Below, one piece after another: positions 1-6,190 of a stretch of 6,954 bases of DNA (positions are counted from its first letter, which is position 1; the number at the start of each line of letters is the position of its first letter). The position numbers were made by a program, and so were the translations under genes. The DNA comes from Methanothrix sp. (lineage in GTDB: Archaea > Halobacteriota > Methanosarcinia > Methanotrichales > Methanotrichaceae). The DNA is taken from NCBI GenBank assembly GCA_028679775.1, contig JAJRAX010000149.1, positions 1-6,954 of the forward strand. The letters are read 5' to 3'. Under the pieces are notes generated by a model. The model ran no database searches. It was not told the DNA's origin and saw only the letters and a list, made by a program, of their open reading frames with translations.

Positions 1-608
1 ATCAAAACAAATATTTGAGGATCGAGACTGAGGCGAATTTGCTTTCGGCTCTCGTGGCCGGTTCGAATTTGTCCGGTGATGCGTGCCAGCAATTTGGCAA
101 TCATGGGAAGAGGAGCCGGCGCCTGTAATCCTAATTCAAATTCAGTTTTTAAGGTTGCCTCCATAACAGTCTGATCAGTCCAGCCGTAAACCACCTCGGC
201 AAACCACATCATGATGCCTCTGGAGAGCCTCTCGTCAATCTGAATCCCTTTCTCAGACAAGGTACGCTCCAGACGCTTGATGATGGACAAGAGAAGGTCC
301 GTGTAAACCAGGTCGCCCATGTCAATATCCTCATCTGCAGCAAAATAAACCACCAGGAATTTCTCTCTCTCCAGGCGATTGACGAGACGCAATAGCTCTG
401 TCGATTTTCCGCAGCCTCGGTGCCCGCTGATCAACTGAGCTGTAGTGCGGCCCGAACCCTCAATTCGAAAGGCCAGGTTTCCAACAACATCCGTGTCACC
501 TCTGGCAGAAGAGCAGTCCACCCAACGAGGGTCTCCACTCTGGAGGGGATCAATCAGCACAGAATTGTAGGCATCTTTCAAATTAGCTGCAGGAGGGTCG
601 CAGTTCAT
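1..608 (-). CDS. P-loop ATPase, N-terminal part (cut by the left window edge)
   Basis: The minus frame is open from ATG at 608 to the edge, giving about 202 residues of a longer protein. A Walker A motif GHRGCGKST lies at residues 62-70 (K68, S69), after an N-terminal segment with DPLQSGDPRWVD (20-31). A predicted strand (FLVVYF, 84-89) and an acidic stretch with DLVYTDLLL (99-107) follow. This arrangement is typical of large AAA/STAND-like ATPases in archaea and cyanobacteria whose role is mostly unknown. Walker B and any effector domain would lie beyond the edge. The ATG is the only sensible start: an in-frame TAA sits at 615-617, two codons upstream. No ribosome binding site is seen, but a TATA box lies about 30 bp upstream, so the mRNA may be leaderless. 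Composition is A+T-richer than the neighbours (121-180 has 23 G+C of 60; 2221-2280 has 39 of 60), which hints at an accessory gene. ATPase is confident; the biological role is not known. Confidence 0.85.
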   Translation of the reverse strand, partial: MNCDPPAANLKDAYNSVLIDPLQSGDPRWVDCSSARGDTDVVGNLAFRIEGSGRTTAQLISGHRGCGKSTELLRLVNRLEREKFLVVYFAADEDIDMGDLVYTDLLLSIIKRLERTLSEKGIQIDERLSRGIMMWFAEVVYGWTDQTVMEATLKTEFELGLQAPAPLPMIAKLLARITGQIRTGHESRKQIRLSLDPQIFVL

Positions 609-632
609 GCTGGTTTATTGCCCCTGTATTTC

Positions 633-643
633 GTATAAATATT
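633..643 (-). promoter_or_regulatory. Candidate TATA box of the ATPase gene
   Basis: On the minus strand the sequence reads AATATTTATAC, close to the archaeal TATA consensus. Counting about 25 bp downstream puts the transcription start near 612, only a few bases before the ATG at 608. That predicts a leaderless or nearly leaderless mRNA and agrees with the lack of a ribosome binding site. It implies the ATPase is transcribed separately from the upstream DUF460 gene. Confidence 0.5.
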
Positions 644-644
644 C

Positions 645-687
645 CTATGAAAATGAAAAATAATGAGCAGAAATGTGGCATCGCCAC
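645..687 (-). terminator. Candidate terminator after the DUF460 gene
   Basis: On the minus strand, GTGGC-GAT-GCCAC (675-687) can form a 5-bp hairpin with a 3-nt loop. Its first base is the last base of the DUF460 stop codon. A T-rich run follows (about 649-663, read as TTATTTTTCATTTTC). Archaeal termination needs mainly the T-rich tract, so the tract is the stronger evidence and the hairpin may be incidental. Confidence 0.4.
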
Positions 688-2708
688 TACTCCGTCGCAG
701 CCTTCGTCTCCCTGGCAATCTTCTGCTTTCTCTTCTCCTCTTTCTTTCTCTCCACCCGGTACTCCTGAAAGAGGCTCTCCAGCTTCTCCGCCTCTTTTTT
801 CGCCAGGCGATCTGCCATCTCCTTCTCCCAGGCCAGCCGGGCCTCCGAGAGGTTCTCAGGTCGGACGAAAGGCAGGTTGTTGATCTTCTGCACAGGCAGA
901 CTCTTGATCGAGAAGACGGCAACTCCCAGATCAAAGAAGTGGTCCCGCATGGCTGCGGTCATCTCACCTCCCGCCACGATACCAGCGATGCCACGATCGG
1001 CAAGAAGCTCGACAGTGCTCCTACCGCCGCCGGTTGCATCCTCCAGATAGATCAGATCCCCTTTATCGAGGCCAAACTGCTCTGCGGCCAAGAGCACCGC
1101 CTCGCGGGTAAATGCCGAGAGGGGCTTGAGCTTCAAGAGGCCATGCGTCTCTTCGATGATCTCCATCTTCTTCTGCCGCTCGATAGTTTTCTTGAGCTTC
1201 TTGATGTGCTTTCTCTCTGAGCGCAGAACAGAACGCAGCCGCGCGATTTCCTTGTCCCGGATCTTGATCTCATGCTGCCTTTTGATCTCGCGGGCGGCTT
1301 TGTCCTTCAGCCGCTCAAGCTTGCCGTCGGCTGACCTCAAAGCCGCTTCTTTTTCGGAGAGACCGGCCTTCAGCTCATCCACGTAAGATCGCAGAGTTCG
1401 AACCTGCAGAGTAAGCTGCTGGTTTTGCTGGCGGAGAATAGAGGTTTCAGCAGAAGCATCAGCAGAGGCATCTGATGGAGATTGCTCCGCAACCGATGCA
1501 GACGGCCTAGCCTGGGCGGACGGCACGGGAGGCAAAGATGGCACGAACTCCGCGATGGCATTTTCAATGGAATAGCCCCGCACAACCAGTGCTTTAACCT
1601 CGTCCGGATCGATCTCAGAGGGGACCTTTCTTTCAACCTGCATGAACTTGTTTTTATATTTTTTAAATGCGCTCGCAGCTGCAGCCAGAGCATCTCGCTC
1701 ATGATCGTTCCTGTACCCGAACTCCTTTCCTAGGGTAATCTTCTCCTCAGCAGGAACATCCGCGCCCGGCGAGAAGAGAACGGCATTAAAAGCCCTCTTC
1801 ACCTTCTCGACCGCACTGGGGGTGGGATAGACGTCTGTCGCGACAACCAGAGGTTTTCCTCGGGCGGAGATCCATTCGATCACATCCGAAGACGACATGG
1901 CACGGGAGCTTATCAGGTCCGCCAATTCACCAGAGAGGTTCAGGGCGGCAATGCCAGTGGTCGTTCCAGGGTCCAGACCCACGATGATGTAGCTGCGCCG
2001 GCTCAAGAGCGGCTTGTACTGCAGCTCAGGCCTCTCCATGCTCTGCACAAGTATCTGAGCATCGCTGTAGTAGCCGGGACTTATGCGCACCTTCTCCCGA
2101 GCTGCCTCCACCACGAACTCGGCACGAGTGTAGCCGCCAAGCCCCTCAACAGCCCGCGAAGTGTATGTGAGACCGGCCTCACGAAGCTGCTTTTCGACCT
2201 CGCGGGCTAACCCCATCACAGCGCCGTGAATCTTCCTGGTGTAGCGGTTCTGGCTCCAGCCGCCCCGGCCTAAAGATCGCCTCCGACTCACCTTGATCCA
2301 GGTCCTCTCCTGAAAGGCAGATAGCACCGCCCCCACGCCCTTGGCAGCCAGCCTGGCGCAGGCCTCAGCCTCCTGGAGGGGATTGGTGCGGTCAAAGGTG
2401 ATGCCGTGGTAACGGGCCAGCTTGATCAAGGATTGGGGGTGAATAGCGCCAGTCACCTGCACAACTTTGGTCGCAGGAGGCATCCTCCGCAGGATGTTTA
2501 TCAGCTCCCGGCGGTCGGATGCCAGCTCGTGGACGTTATCCATAGCCACCATCTCAGGCTGACGCTCCCTGATGAGCCTTATCAGCTTATGTCGGCTGAT
2601 CATGTGAAAGCCGAAGGCTTCGCTACCCTCCAGTATGACCAACGAGTAACTAGGCGTCCTTTTTCCGGCTGGCGAGCCGCTGGCTATATCCACCCCGAAT
2701 ATGCTCAA
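687..2708 (-). CDS. DUF460 family protein (COG2433): RNase H-like domain, coiled coil and C-terminal domain
   Basis: This 673-residue protein matches the archaeal DUF460 family, which is uncharacterised. Visible parts: an N-terminal alpha/beta domain (about 1-130, beginning FGVDIASG); an RNase H-like domain (about 239-345) with D246 in GLDPGTTTG, D292 in VATDVYP and D339 in NDHERDALAAA, the expected pattern of metal-binding acids; a Ser/Ala/Pro-rich linker (about 391-423); a charged coiled coil (about 424-515); a compact domain with a glycine-rich turn TGGGRSTVE (559-567); and a Lys/Glu-rich helical tail (620-671). No signal peptide or membrane segment is seen, so it should be cytoplasmic. 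Nuclease activity is inferred from fold and residues; the substrate is unknown. The start is TTG at 2708, chosen because FGVDIASG is the conserved beginning and the next Met is residue 36. TTG lies 2 bp after the RIO2 stop, with a GGTGGTGGGGG stretch upstream as probable ribosome binding site. Confidence 0.9.
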   Translation of the reverse strand: MSIFGVDIASGSPAGKRTPSYSLVILEGSEAFGFHMISRHKLIRLIRERQPEMVAMDNVHELASDRRELINILRRMPPATKVVQVTGAIHPQSLIKLARYHGITFDRTNPLQEAEACARLAAKGVGAVLSAFQERTWIKVSRRRSLGRGGWSQNRYTRKIHGAVMGLAREVEKQLREAGLTYTSRAVEGLGGYTRAEFVVEAAREKVRISPGYYSDAQILVQSMERPELQYKPLLSRRSYIIVGLDPGTTTGIAALNLSGELADLISSRAMSSSDVIEWISARGKPLVVATDVYPTPSAVEKVKRAFNAVLFSPGADVPAEEKITLGKEFGYRNDHERDALAAAASAFKKYKNKFMQVERKVPSEIDPDEVKALVVRGYSIENAIAEFVPSLPPVPSAQARPSASVAEQSPSDASADASAETSILRQQNQQLTLQVRTLRSYVDELKAGLSEKEAALRSADGKLERLKDKAAREIKRQHEIKIRDKEIARLRSVLRSERKHIKKLKKTIERQKKMEIIEETHGLLKLKPLSAFTREAVLLAAEQFGLDKGDLIYLEDATGGGRSTVELLADRGIAGIVAGGEMTAAMRDHFFDLGVAVFSIKSLPVQKINNLPFVRPENLSEARLAWEKEMADRLAKKEAEKLESLFQEYRVERKKEEKRKQKIARETKAATE

Positions 2709-2710
2709 AC

Positions 2711-3574
2711 CTAGTCTGCCCCCACCACCCGCAGGAGAGCCTCATCAAGCGCCAGATCTATCCCATACTTTCTCTGGAAGAAACGCAAGATGTTGACTAG
2801 ATCCCGCTCTAATAGCTCTCCTGCATGAGGATGATCCACCTCCACAGCCTGAGGCCAGTCTATGATCACAGGACCGGACTCGGCTATTATGATATTGAAC
2901 TCGCTCAGGTCGGCATGGATCAGGCCGAGACGAAATGCTCGCGCCATCTCGATGAGTATCATATCCAGGCCTTCCCTGGCGTCAGATAGCGTAACCCGAT
3001 TTAAAGCCGGGCCAGCCACATATTCCATAGCCAGAGCATGCCTGCTGCAGGATACCGGTCTAGGAATAGACACAGCAGGATATAGTCGCTGCATGACGGC
3101 AAACTCGCGTCTGGCTGCGAGAGCTGCGGCATAAAGCCAGGGTACCTTGGGTTTGTCAGTCAGATGGTCGCGCAGGCGACGCACATGCTTGAAGCTGGTC
3201 CTGCCCTGGCGGTGGAGCTTGATTGCAAGAGGCTTCTCACCGAGGCCCTCGTATACCACCGACTCTTTGCCCACACCGATCCTCTCGCCTATGGCCAATA
3301 CTGCCCCTTTTTTTACAAAATCTGAGAGGGCCAAAAGATCGTAGGCAGGAAAATCAATGCGGTATCCCAGGTAGTGCATGCTCTCCCGCTCTACCAGCTT
3401 CTTTTCAAAAAGTTGGCCGAGCAAAAACTCGACCTTTTTGGAAGGTAGACCGGATAACTCCGAGATCACAAAGGACGGAACCCACTCATGGGTCTTCATC
3501 CCAGTCTCAATAGCGCTGAGCAAGGAACGCTCATCCTTGCTCAGGCCCAGGAACGCTAGAGCGAGATTTTCCAC
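2711..3574 (-). CDS. rio2: RIO2 atypical serine protein kinase
   Basis: At 287 residues this is a typical full-length archaeal RIO2. An N-terminal winged helix (about 1-75, with MKTHEWVP at 26-33) precedes the RIO kinase domain. Kinase motifs are all present: nucleotide loop GVGKES (100-105) instead of the usual glycine loop, ATP-binding K119 in LAIKLHR, hinge MEYVAG (183-188), catalytic loop HADLSEFN (220-227) with D222 and N227, and metal-binding D239 in IIDWPQ. RIO2 proteins act as ATPase/kinase factors in late maturation of the small ribosomal subunit in the cytoplasm. The start is GTG at 3574; an in-frame TAA just upstream leaves no other initiator, and the next Met is residue 26. No ribosome binding site is visible in the 25-bp A+T-rich gap after the icd-like gene. 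The stop TAG lies 2 bp before the DUF460 TTG, so the two are probably translationally coupled. Confidence 0.95.
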   Translation of the reverse strand: MENLALAFLGLSKDERSLLSAIETGMKTHEWVPSFVISELSGLPSKKVEFLLGQLFEKKLVERESMHYLGYRIDFPAYDLLALSDFVKKGAVLAIGERIGVGKESVVYEGLGEKPLAIKLHRQGRTSFKHVRRLRDHLTDKPKVPWLYAAALAARREFAVMQRLYPAVSIPRPVSCSRHALAMEYVAGPALNRVTLSDAREGLDMILIEMARAFRLGLIHADLSEFNIIIAESGPVIIDWPQAVEVDHPHAGELLERDLVNILRFFQRKYGIDLALDEALLRVVGAD

Positions 3575-3599
3575 AGATACTATTATGTCATTATTTTAG

Positions 3600-4787
3600 C
3601 TAAAGCTTTGCCCCTCTATGCGATCGATCCTGAAGAGTCTGCATCACATAATCTGTAAACTGAGCACCCGTCGCCCCATCAGCTCTCCCGGTGAGAACTA
3701 CCTTTCTCTCAAGCTGGCCGCAGATGTCAAGAGCCATCTCCATCCTCTCCGCCTGGACTGCAAAGCCTATGTGCCGAAGGAGCATTACGCAGGCTCGCAT
3801 CATACTGGCCGGATCGGCATAAATCGCTCGGCCCTCATCGACCATGCGCGGAGCTGATCCGTGAATGGCCTCGAACATGGCATAGCGCTTGCCGATGTTG
3901 GCACTGCCGGCGGTTCCCACTCCTCCCTGGAACTCGGCTGCCTCGTCTGTGAGAATGTCTCCGTACAGGTTGGGCAGGACTATGACTTTGAAGTCCTTCC
4001 TGCGTTTCTCGTCCACAAGCTTGGCAGCCATGATGTCCACAAACCAGTCGTCAAAGGCAATGTCCGGGTAGTCGCTCGCAACTCTTCTAGCAGTCTCCAG
4101 GAACTTGCCGTCTGTGGCTTTGATGACATTGGCCTTGGTAACTGCAGAGACTCTTTTGATGCCGTTCTTTTTAGCATACTCAAAAGCCAGCCTCACAATC
4201 CTCTCGCTGCCGGGTGTGGTTATAACCTTGAAGTCGACAGCCAGGTCATCGGTGACATTATAGCCCTTGCTTCCTAAAACGTACTCGCCCTCGGTGTTTT
4301 CCCTGTAGAATATCCAGTCGATGCCTTTCTCCGGCACTTTCACAGGCCGGACATTGGCGAAGAGGTCCAGCTCCCGGCGCATGGAGACGTTGGCGCTCTC
4401 CAGGTTTGGCCACTTGTCGCCCTTTTTGGGAGTAGTAAGGGGACCCTTGAGGATGACGTGGCATTCCTTTAAGGCAAGGAGGACATCTTCGGGAAGTGGC
4501 TTCATTACGCGGACCCTGGACTCGATGTCTAGACCCGGAATGTCTCTCAGCTCCACCTTTCCGTTCTTTATCTCATCAGCCAGAACGTACTTGAGAACCC
4601 TAACGGCCTCTTTGGTTATGTAGGGTCCTATCCCGTCGCCCCCCACCACTCCGATGATGATGGGCTTGAGTCTGCTGTAGTCTGCCCAGTCCTCTCCGGA
4701 CTTAATCTGATCCACACGCTTGAGCTGCTCGACAAGCAGCTTGGCAAAGTGATCCTTCGCCTTCTCTATGGCCTCCGTCGAAATCAT
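3600..4787 (-). CDS. icd: Isocitrate dehydrogenase (isocitrate/isopropylmalate dehydrogenase family)
   Basis: This 395-residue enzyme oxidatively decarboxylates isocitrate to 2-oxoglutarate, in methanogens mainly for glutamate synthesis through a partial citric acid pathway. Family landmarks: GDGIGP (50-55); substrate site S131-x-N133-xxx-R137 then R147, as in isocitrate rather than isopropylmalate enzymes; R162 and Y169 in YRENTEGEY, spaced as R153/Y160 of the E. coli enzyme; K218 in VTKAN; metal-binding D277 and D281 in YGDILTDEA; and HGSAP (309-313). The residues after HGSAP are Arg-Met, neither the Lys-Tyr of NADP enzymes nor the Asp-Ile of NAD enzymes, so the cofactor is uncertain. ATG at 4787 is preferred over in-frame GTG at 4796 because AGGTG lies six bases before the ATG, while the GTG lies inside that site. 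It is the first gene of the icd-rio2-DUF460 cluster and diverges from lysA. Homoisocitrate or isopropylmalate dehydrogenase is less likely given the Ser/Asn/Arg site. Confidence 0.87.
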   Translation of the reverse strand: MISTEAIEKAKDHFAKLLVEQLKRVDQIKSGEDWADYSRLKPIIIGVVGGDGIGPYITKEAVRVLKYVLADEIKNGKVELRDIPGLDIESRVRVMKPLPEDVLLALKECHVILKGPLTTPKKGDKWPNLESANVSMRRELDLFANVRPVKVPEKGIDWIFYRENTEGEYVLGSKGYNVTDDLAVDFKVITTPGSERIVRLAFEYAKKNGIKRVSAVTKANVIKATDGKFLETARRVASDYPDIAFDDWFVDIMAAKLVDEKRRKDFKVIVLPNLYGDILTDEAAEFQGGVGTAGSANIGKRYAMFEAIHGSAPRMVDEGRAIYADPASMMRACVMLLRHIGFAVQAERMEMALDICGQLERKVVLTGRADGATGAQFTDYVMQTLQDRSHRGAKL

Positions 4788-4792
4788 GACTC

Positions 4793-4817
4793 GCACCTAT
4801 TCTTCAAGGGTAGGTGC
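4793..4817. promoter_or_regulatory. 25-bp dyad covering the icd ribosome binding site
   Basis: GCACCTA (4793-4799) and TAGGTGC (4811-4817) are perfect inverted arms around an 11-bp spacer. The spacer is itself partly symmetric (CTT at 4802-4804 and AAG at 4806-4808 about centre 4805). On the icd transcript the arm nearer the start contains AGGUG, six bases before AUG 4787. It could be a protein operator, or an RNA hairpin of 7 bp that hides the ribosome binding site. No known regulator site is recognised. Confidence 0.5.
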
Positions 4818-4864
4818 AGTTTTAGCAGATCAATCTTTTGCAGATGGAAACAATTTAGTAATCT

Positions 4865-4874
4865 GGGAGAGATC
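4865..4874 (+). promoter_or_regulatory. Ribosome binding site supporting the lysA start at 4885
   Basis: GGGAGAGATC resembles the archaeal GGAGGTGATC complement of the 16S rRNA end with one base missing, and ends ten bases before ATG 4885. It favours this ATG over the upstream in-frame ATG at 4768. If the weak TATA box at 4852-4861 is real, the mRNA might start after this site, so the two readings compete. Confidence 0.45.
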
Positions 4875-4884
4875 AGTTAGAATC

Positions 4885-6168
4885 ATGTTCGGACCCAAAT
4901 CTCATCTCACTACTCGCAATAATCACCTTTTCATGGAAGACGTGGACTGCTTTGCTCTCGCCCAACATGAGGGCACACCCCTTTACGTCACATCAGAAAA
5001 GAGGATACGCGAGAACATTCGCGCCTACCAACGCGCTTTTCCAGATGCAGACAAATACTTTGCAGTAAAGGCCAACGGTAACCTGTCCATCCTGCGCATT
5101 CTGGCCCAGGAAGGAATGGGTGCAGACATATTCTCGGCTGGTGAGCTATCCGTTGTTCGGATGGCGGGCATCCCAAAGGACAAGATCCTCTACAATGGCA
5201 ACTCCAAGAGCGAGCGGGACCACGAGATGGCCATAATGGCAGGAGTGAGGATGTCTGTCGACTCTAAGGAGGAGCTGGAGCATCTGGCCCAGACGGCGCA
5301 GTCACTGGGCCGGGAGGCCGAGATCCTCTTCAGGGTCAATCCCGATGTATCTGCCAAGACTCACCCCAAGATCGCCACAGGTCTGCGCTCCTCCAAGTTC
5401 GGCATCCCTTCCGAGCAGGTGGCTGAGACATACATGAGGGCCGCGAATCTGGATGGAGTACGGCCTGTGGGCCTGCATTGCCACATCGGCTCACAGATCC
5501 TGGACACGGCTCCATTCGCCGAGGCAATGGGCAAGATGATGGATATTGCCGCCGCGGTAGTGGCTGCAGGCGGAAAGATCGAGAGAATAGACATAGGCGG
5601 AGGACTAGGCATCCAGTACCAGCCGGATAGCCCCGCGCCGACTCCTGAGGATCTCGCAAAGGCTGTTCTGCCGATCTTCATGAGTCGCTGCCGGTCTTTA
5701 AGAATCGCTCCCAAGCTCATATTGGAGCCAGGCAGAAGCATTGTTGCAGACACAACCGTTATGCTCACAAGCGTCAACGTCGTCAAGAGGGCACACGTCA
5801 ACTTCGTGGCAGTTGACGCCGGATTTAATGTCCTGGCCCGGCCAATGCTCTACGATTCGTATCACCATGTGCTGGCTGCCAACCACTCAGATGAGGCCGC
5901 AGCCGAGACCTGCACAGTGGTTGGACCCATCTGCGAGACGGGAGATATCCTGGCCAGGGATCGAAAGCTTCCGGCTCTGGCGAGGGGTGACGTCCTGGCG
6001 TTCCTCGATGCAGGAGCTTATGGCTTCTCAATGGCATCCCAGTACAACGGTCAGCCTCGCCCAGCAGAGATTCTTGTATCCGGCAACAAGGCAGATGTCA
6101 CACGCAGATCTGAGGACGCGAGCAGCCTCCTGGCAGGACAGAGGATATTGCCGAGGCTCATGTGGTAA
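4885..6168 (+). CDS. lysA: Diaminopimelate decarboxylase
   Basis: LysA removes CO2 from meso-2,6-diaminopimelate to give L-lysine, the last step of the diaminopimelate route, in the cytoplasm with pyridoxal phosphate. The 427-residue length is normal. The fold-type III alanine-racemase-like barrel carries the cofactor lysine K62 in FAVKAN; HCHIGSQ (198-204), GGGLG (238-242) and EPGRS (281-285) are the phosphate and substrate loops. The C-terminal domain has CET (350-352), whose Cys-Glu pair acts across the dimer, and DAGAYG (375-380), then YNGQPRP. All key residues are present, so it should be active. ATG 4885 is chosen because the family's N-terminal strand (NHLFMEDVD, 13-21) begins shortly after it and a ribosome binding site precedes it. 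The frame stays open upstream to ATG 4768, but that would overlap the icd coding region. The TAA lies in a 15-bp tandem duplication. Confidence 0.95.
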   Translation: MFGPKSHLTTRNNHLFMEDVDCFALAQHEGTPLYVTSEKRIRENIRAYQRAFPDADKYFAVKANGNLSILRILAQEGMGADIFSAGELSVVRMAGIPKDKILYNGNSKSERDHEMAIMAGVRMSVDSKEELEHLAQTAQSLGREAEILFRVNPDVSAKTHPKIATGLRSSKFGIPSEQVAETYMRAANLDGVRPVGLHCHIGSQILDTAPFAEAMGKMMDIAAAVVAAGGKIERIDIGGGLGIQYQPDSPAPTPEDLAKAVLPIFMSRCRSLRIAPKLILEPGRSIVADTTVMLTSVNVVKRAHVNFVAVDAGFNVLARPMLYDSYHHVLAANHSDEAAAETCTVVGPICETGDILARDRKLPALARGDVLAFLDAGAYGFSMASQYNGQPRPAEILVSGNKADVTRRSEDASSLLAGQRILPRLMW

Positions 6169-6190
6169 GTCAGGCTGTGGTAAGTCAGGC
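6161..6190 (+). repeat. Exact 15-bp tandem duplication at the lysA/hypothetical junction
   Basis: TGTGGTAAGTCAGGC occurs twice without a gap (6161-6175 and 6176-6190). The unit holds the last Trp codon and TAA stop of lysA and, being a multiple of three, repeats both in frame (second TAA at 6181-6183). It also holds two possible GTG starts (6162, 6177) of the next gene and gives its N-terminus the doubled VSQA. This is a typical slippage product. Confidence 0.9.

Larger units (their letters stand above)
4788..4884. promoter_or_regulatory. Divergent icd-lysA promoter region
   Basis: This short A+T-rich region must hold promoters for both directions. On the plus strand GGAAAC (4846-4851), a possible BRE, is followed by AATTTAGTAA (4852-4861), a weak TATA-like box about 28 bp before the lysA ATG. 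Read on the minus strand, the same element gives TTACTAAATT, and CTAAAAC (about 4818-4824) is a second weak candidate for icd. GCAGAT occurs twice (4825-4830 and 4840-4845). A strong dyad occupies 4793-4817. Element positions are read directly; promoter function is inferred. Confidence 0.45.

Noticed and set aside
58..76. GGTTCGAATTTG between CCGG repeats, resembling a tRNA T-arm
   Set aside because: No acceptor, anticodon or D-arm pairs are seen around it, and the bases code for a continuous part of the ATPase (GQIRTGH).
663..1220. Plus-strand ORF of 185 codons
   Set aside because: It lies wholly opposite the well-supported DUF460 gene, is Leu/Arg-rich, and reflects the codon bias of the true gene.
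4788..4796. GTG at 4796 as start of the icd-like gene
   Set aside because: The GTG lies within the AGGTG sequence that serves ATG 4787, and it adds only three residues without a site of its own.
4768..4884. Upstream extension of lysA to ATG 4768
   Set aside because: It would overlap the beginning of the divergent icd-like gene, its 39 extra residues do not resemble a LysA N-terminus, and a better start with a ribosome binding site is at 4885.
5361..5801. Minus-strand ORF of 146 codons
   Set aside because: It is opposite lysA, whose catalytic motifs cover the same stretch; it shows no domain.
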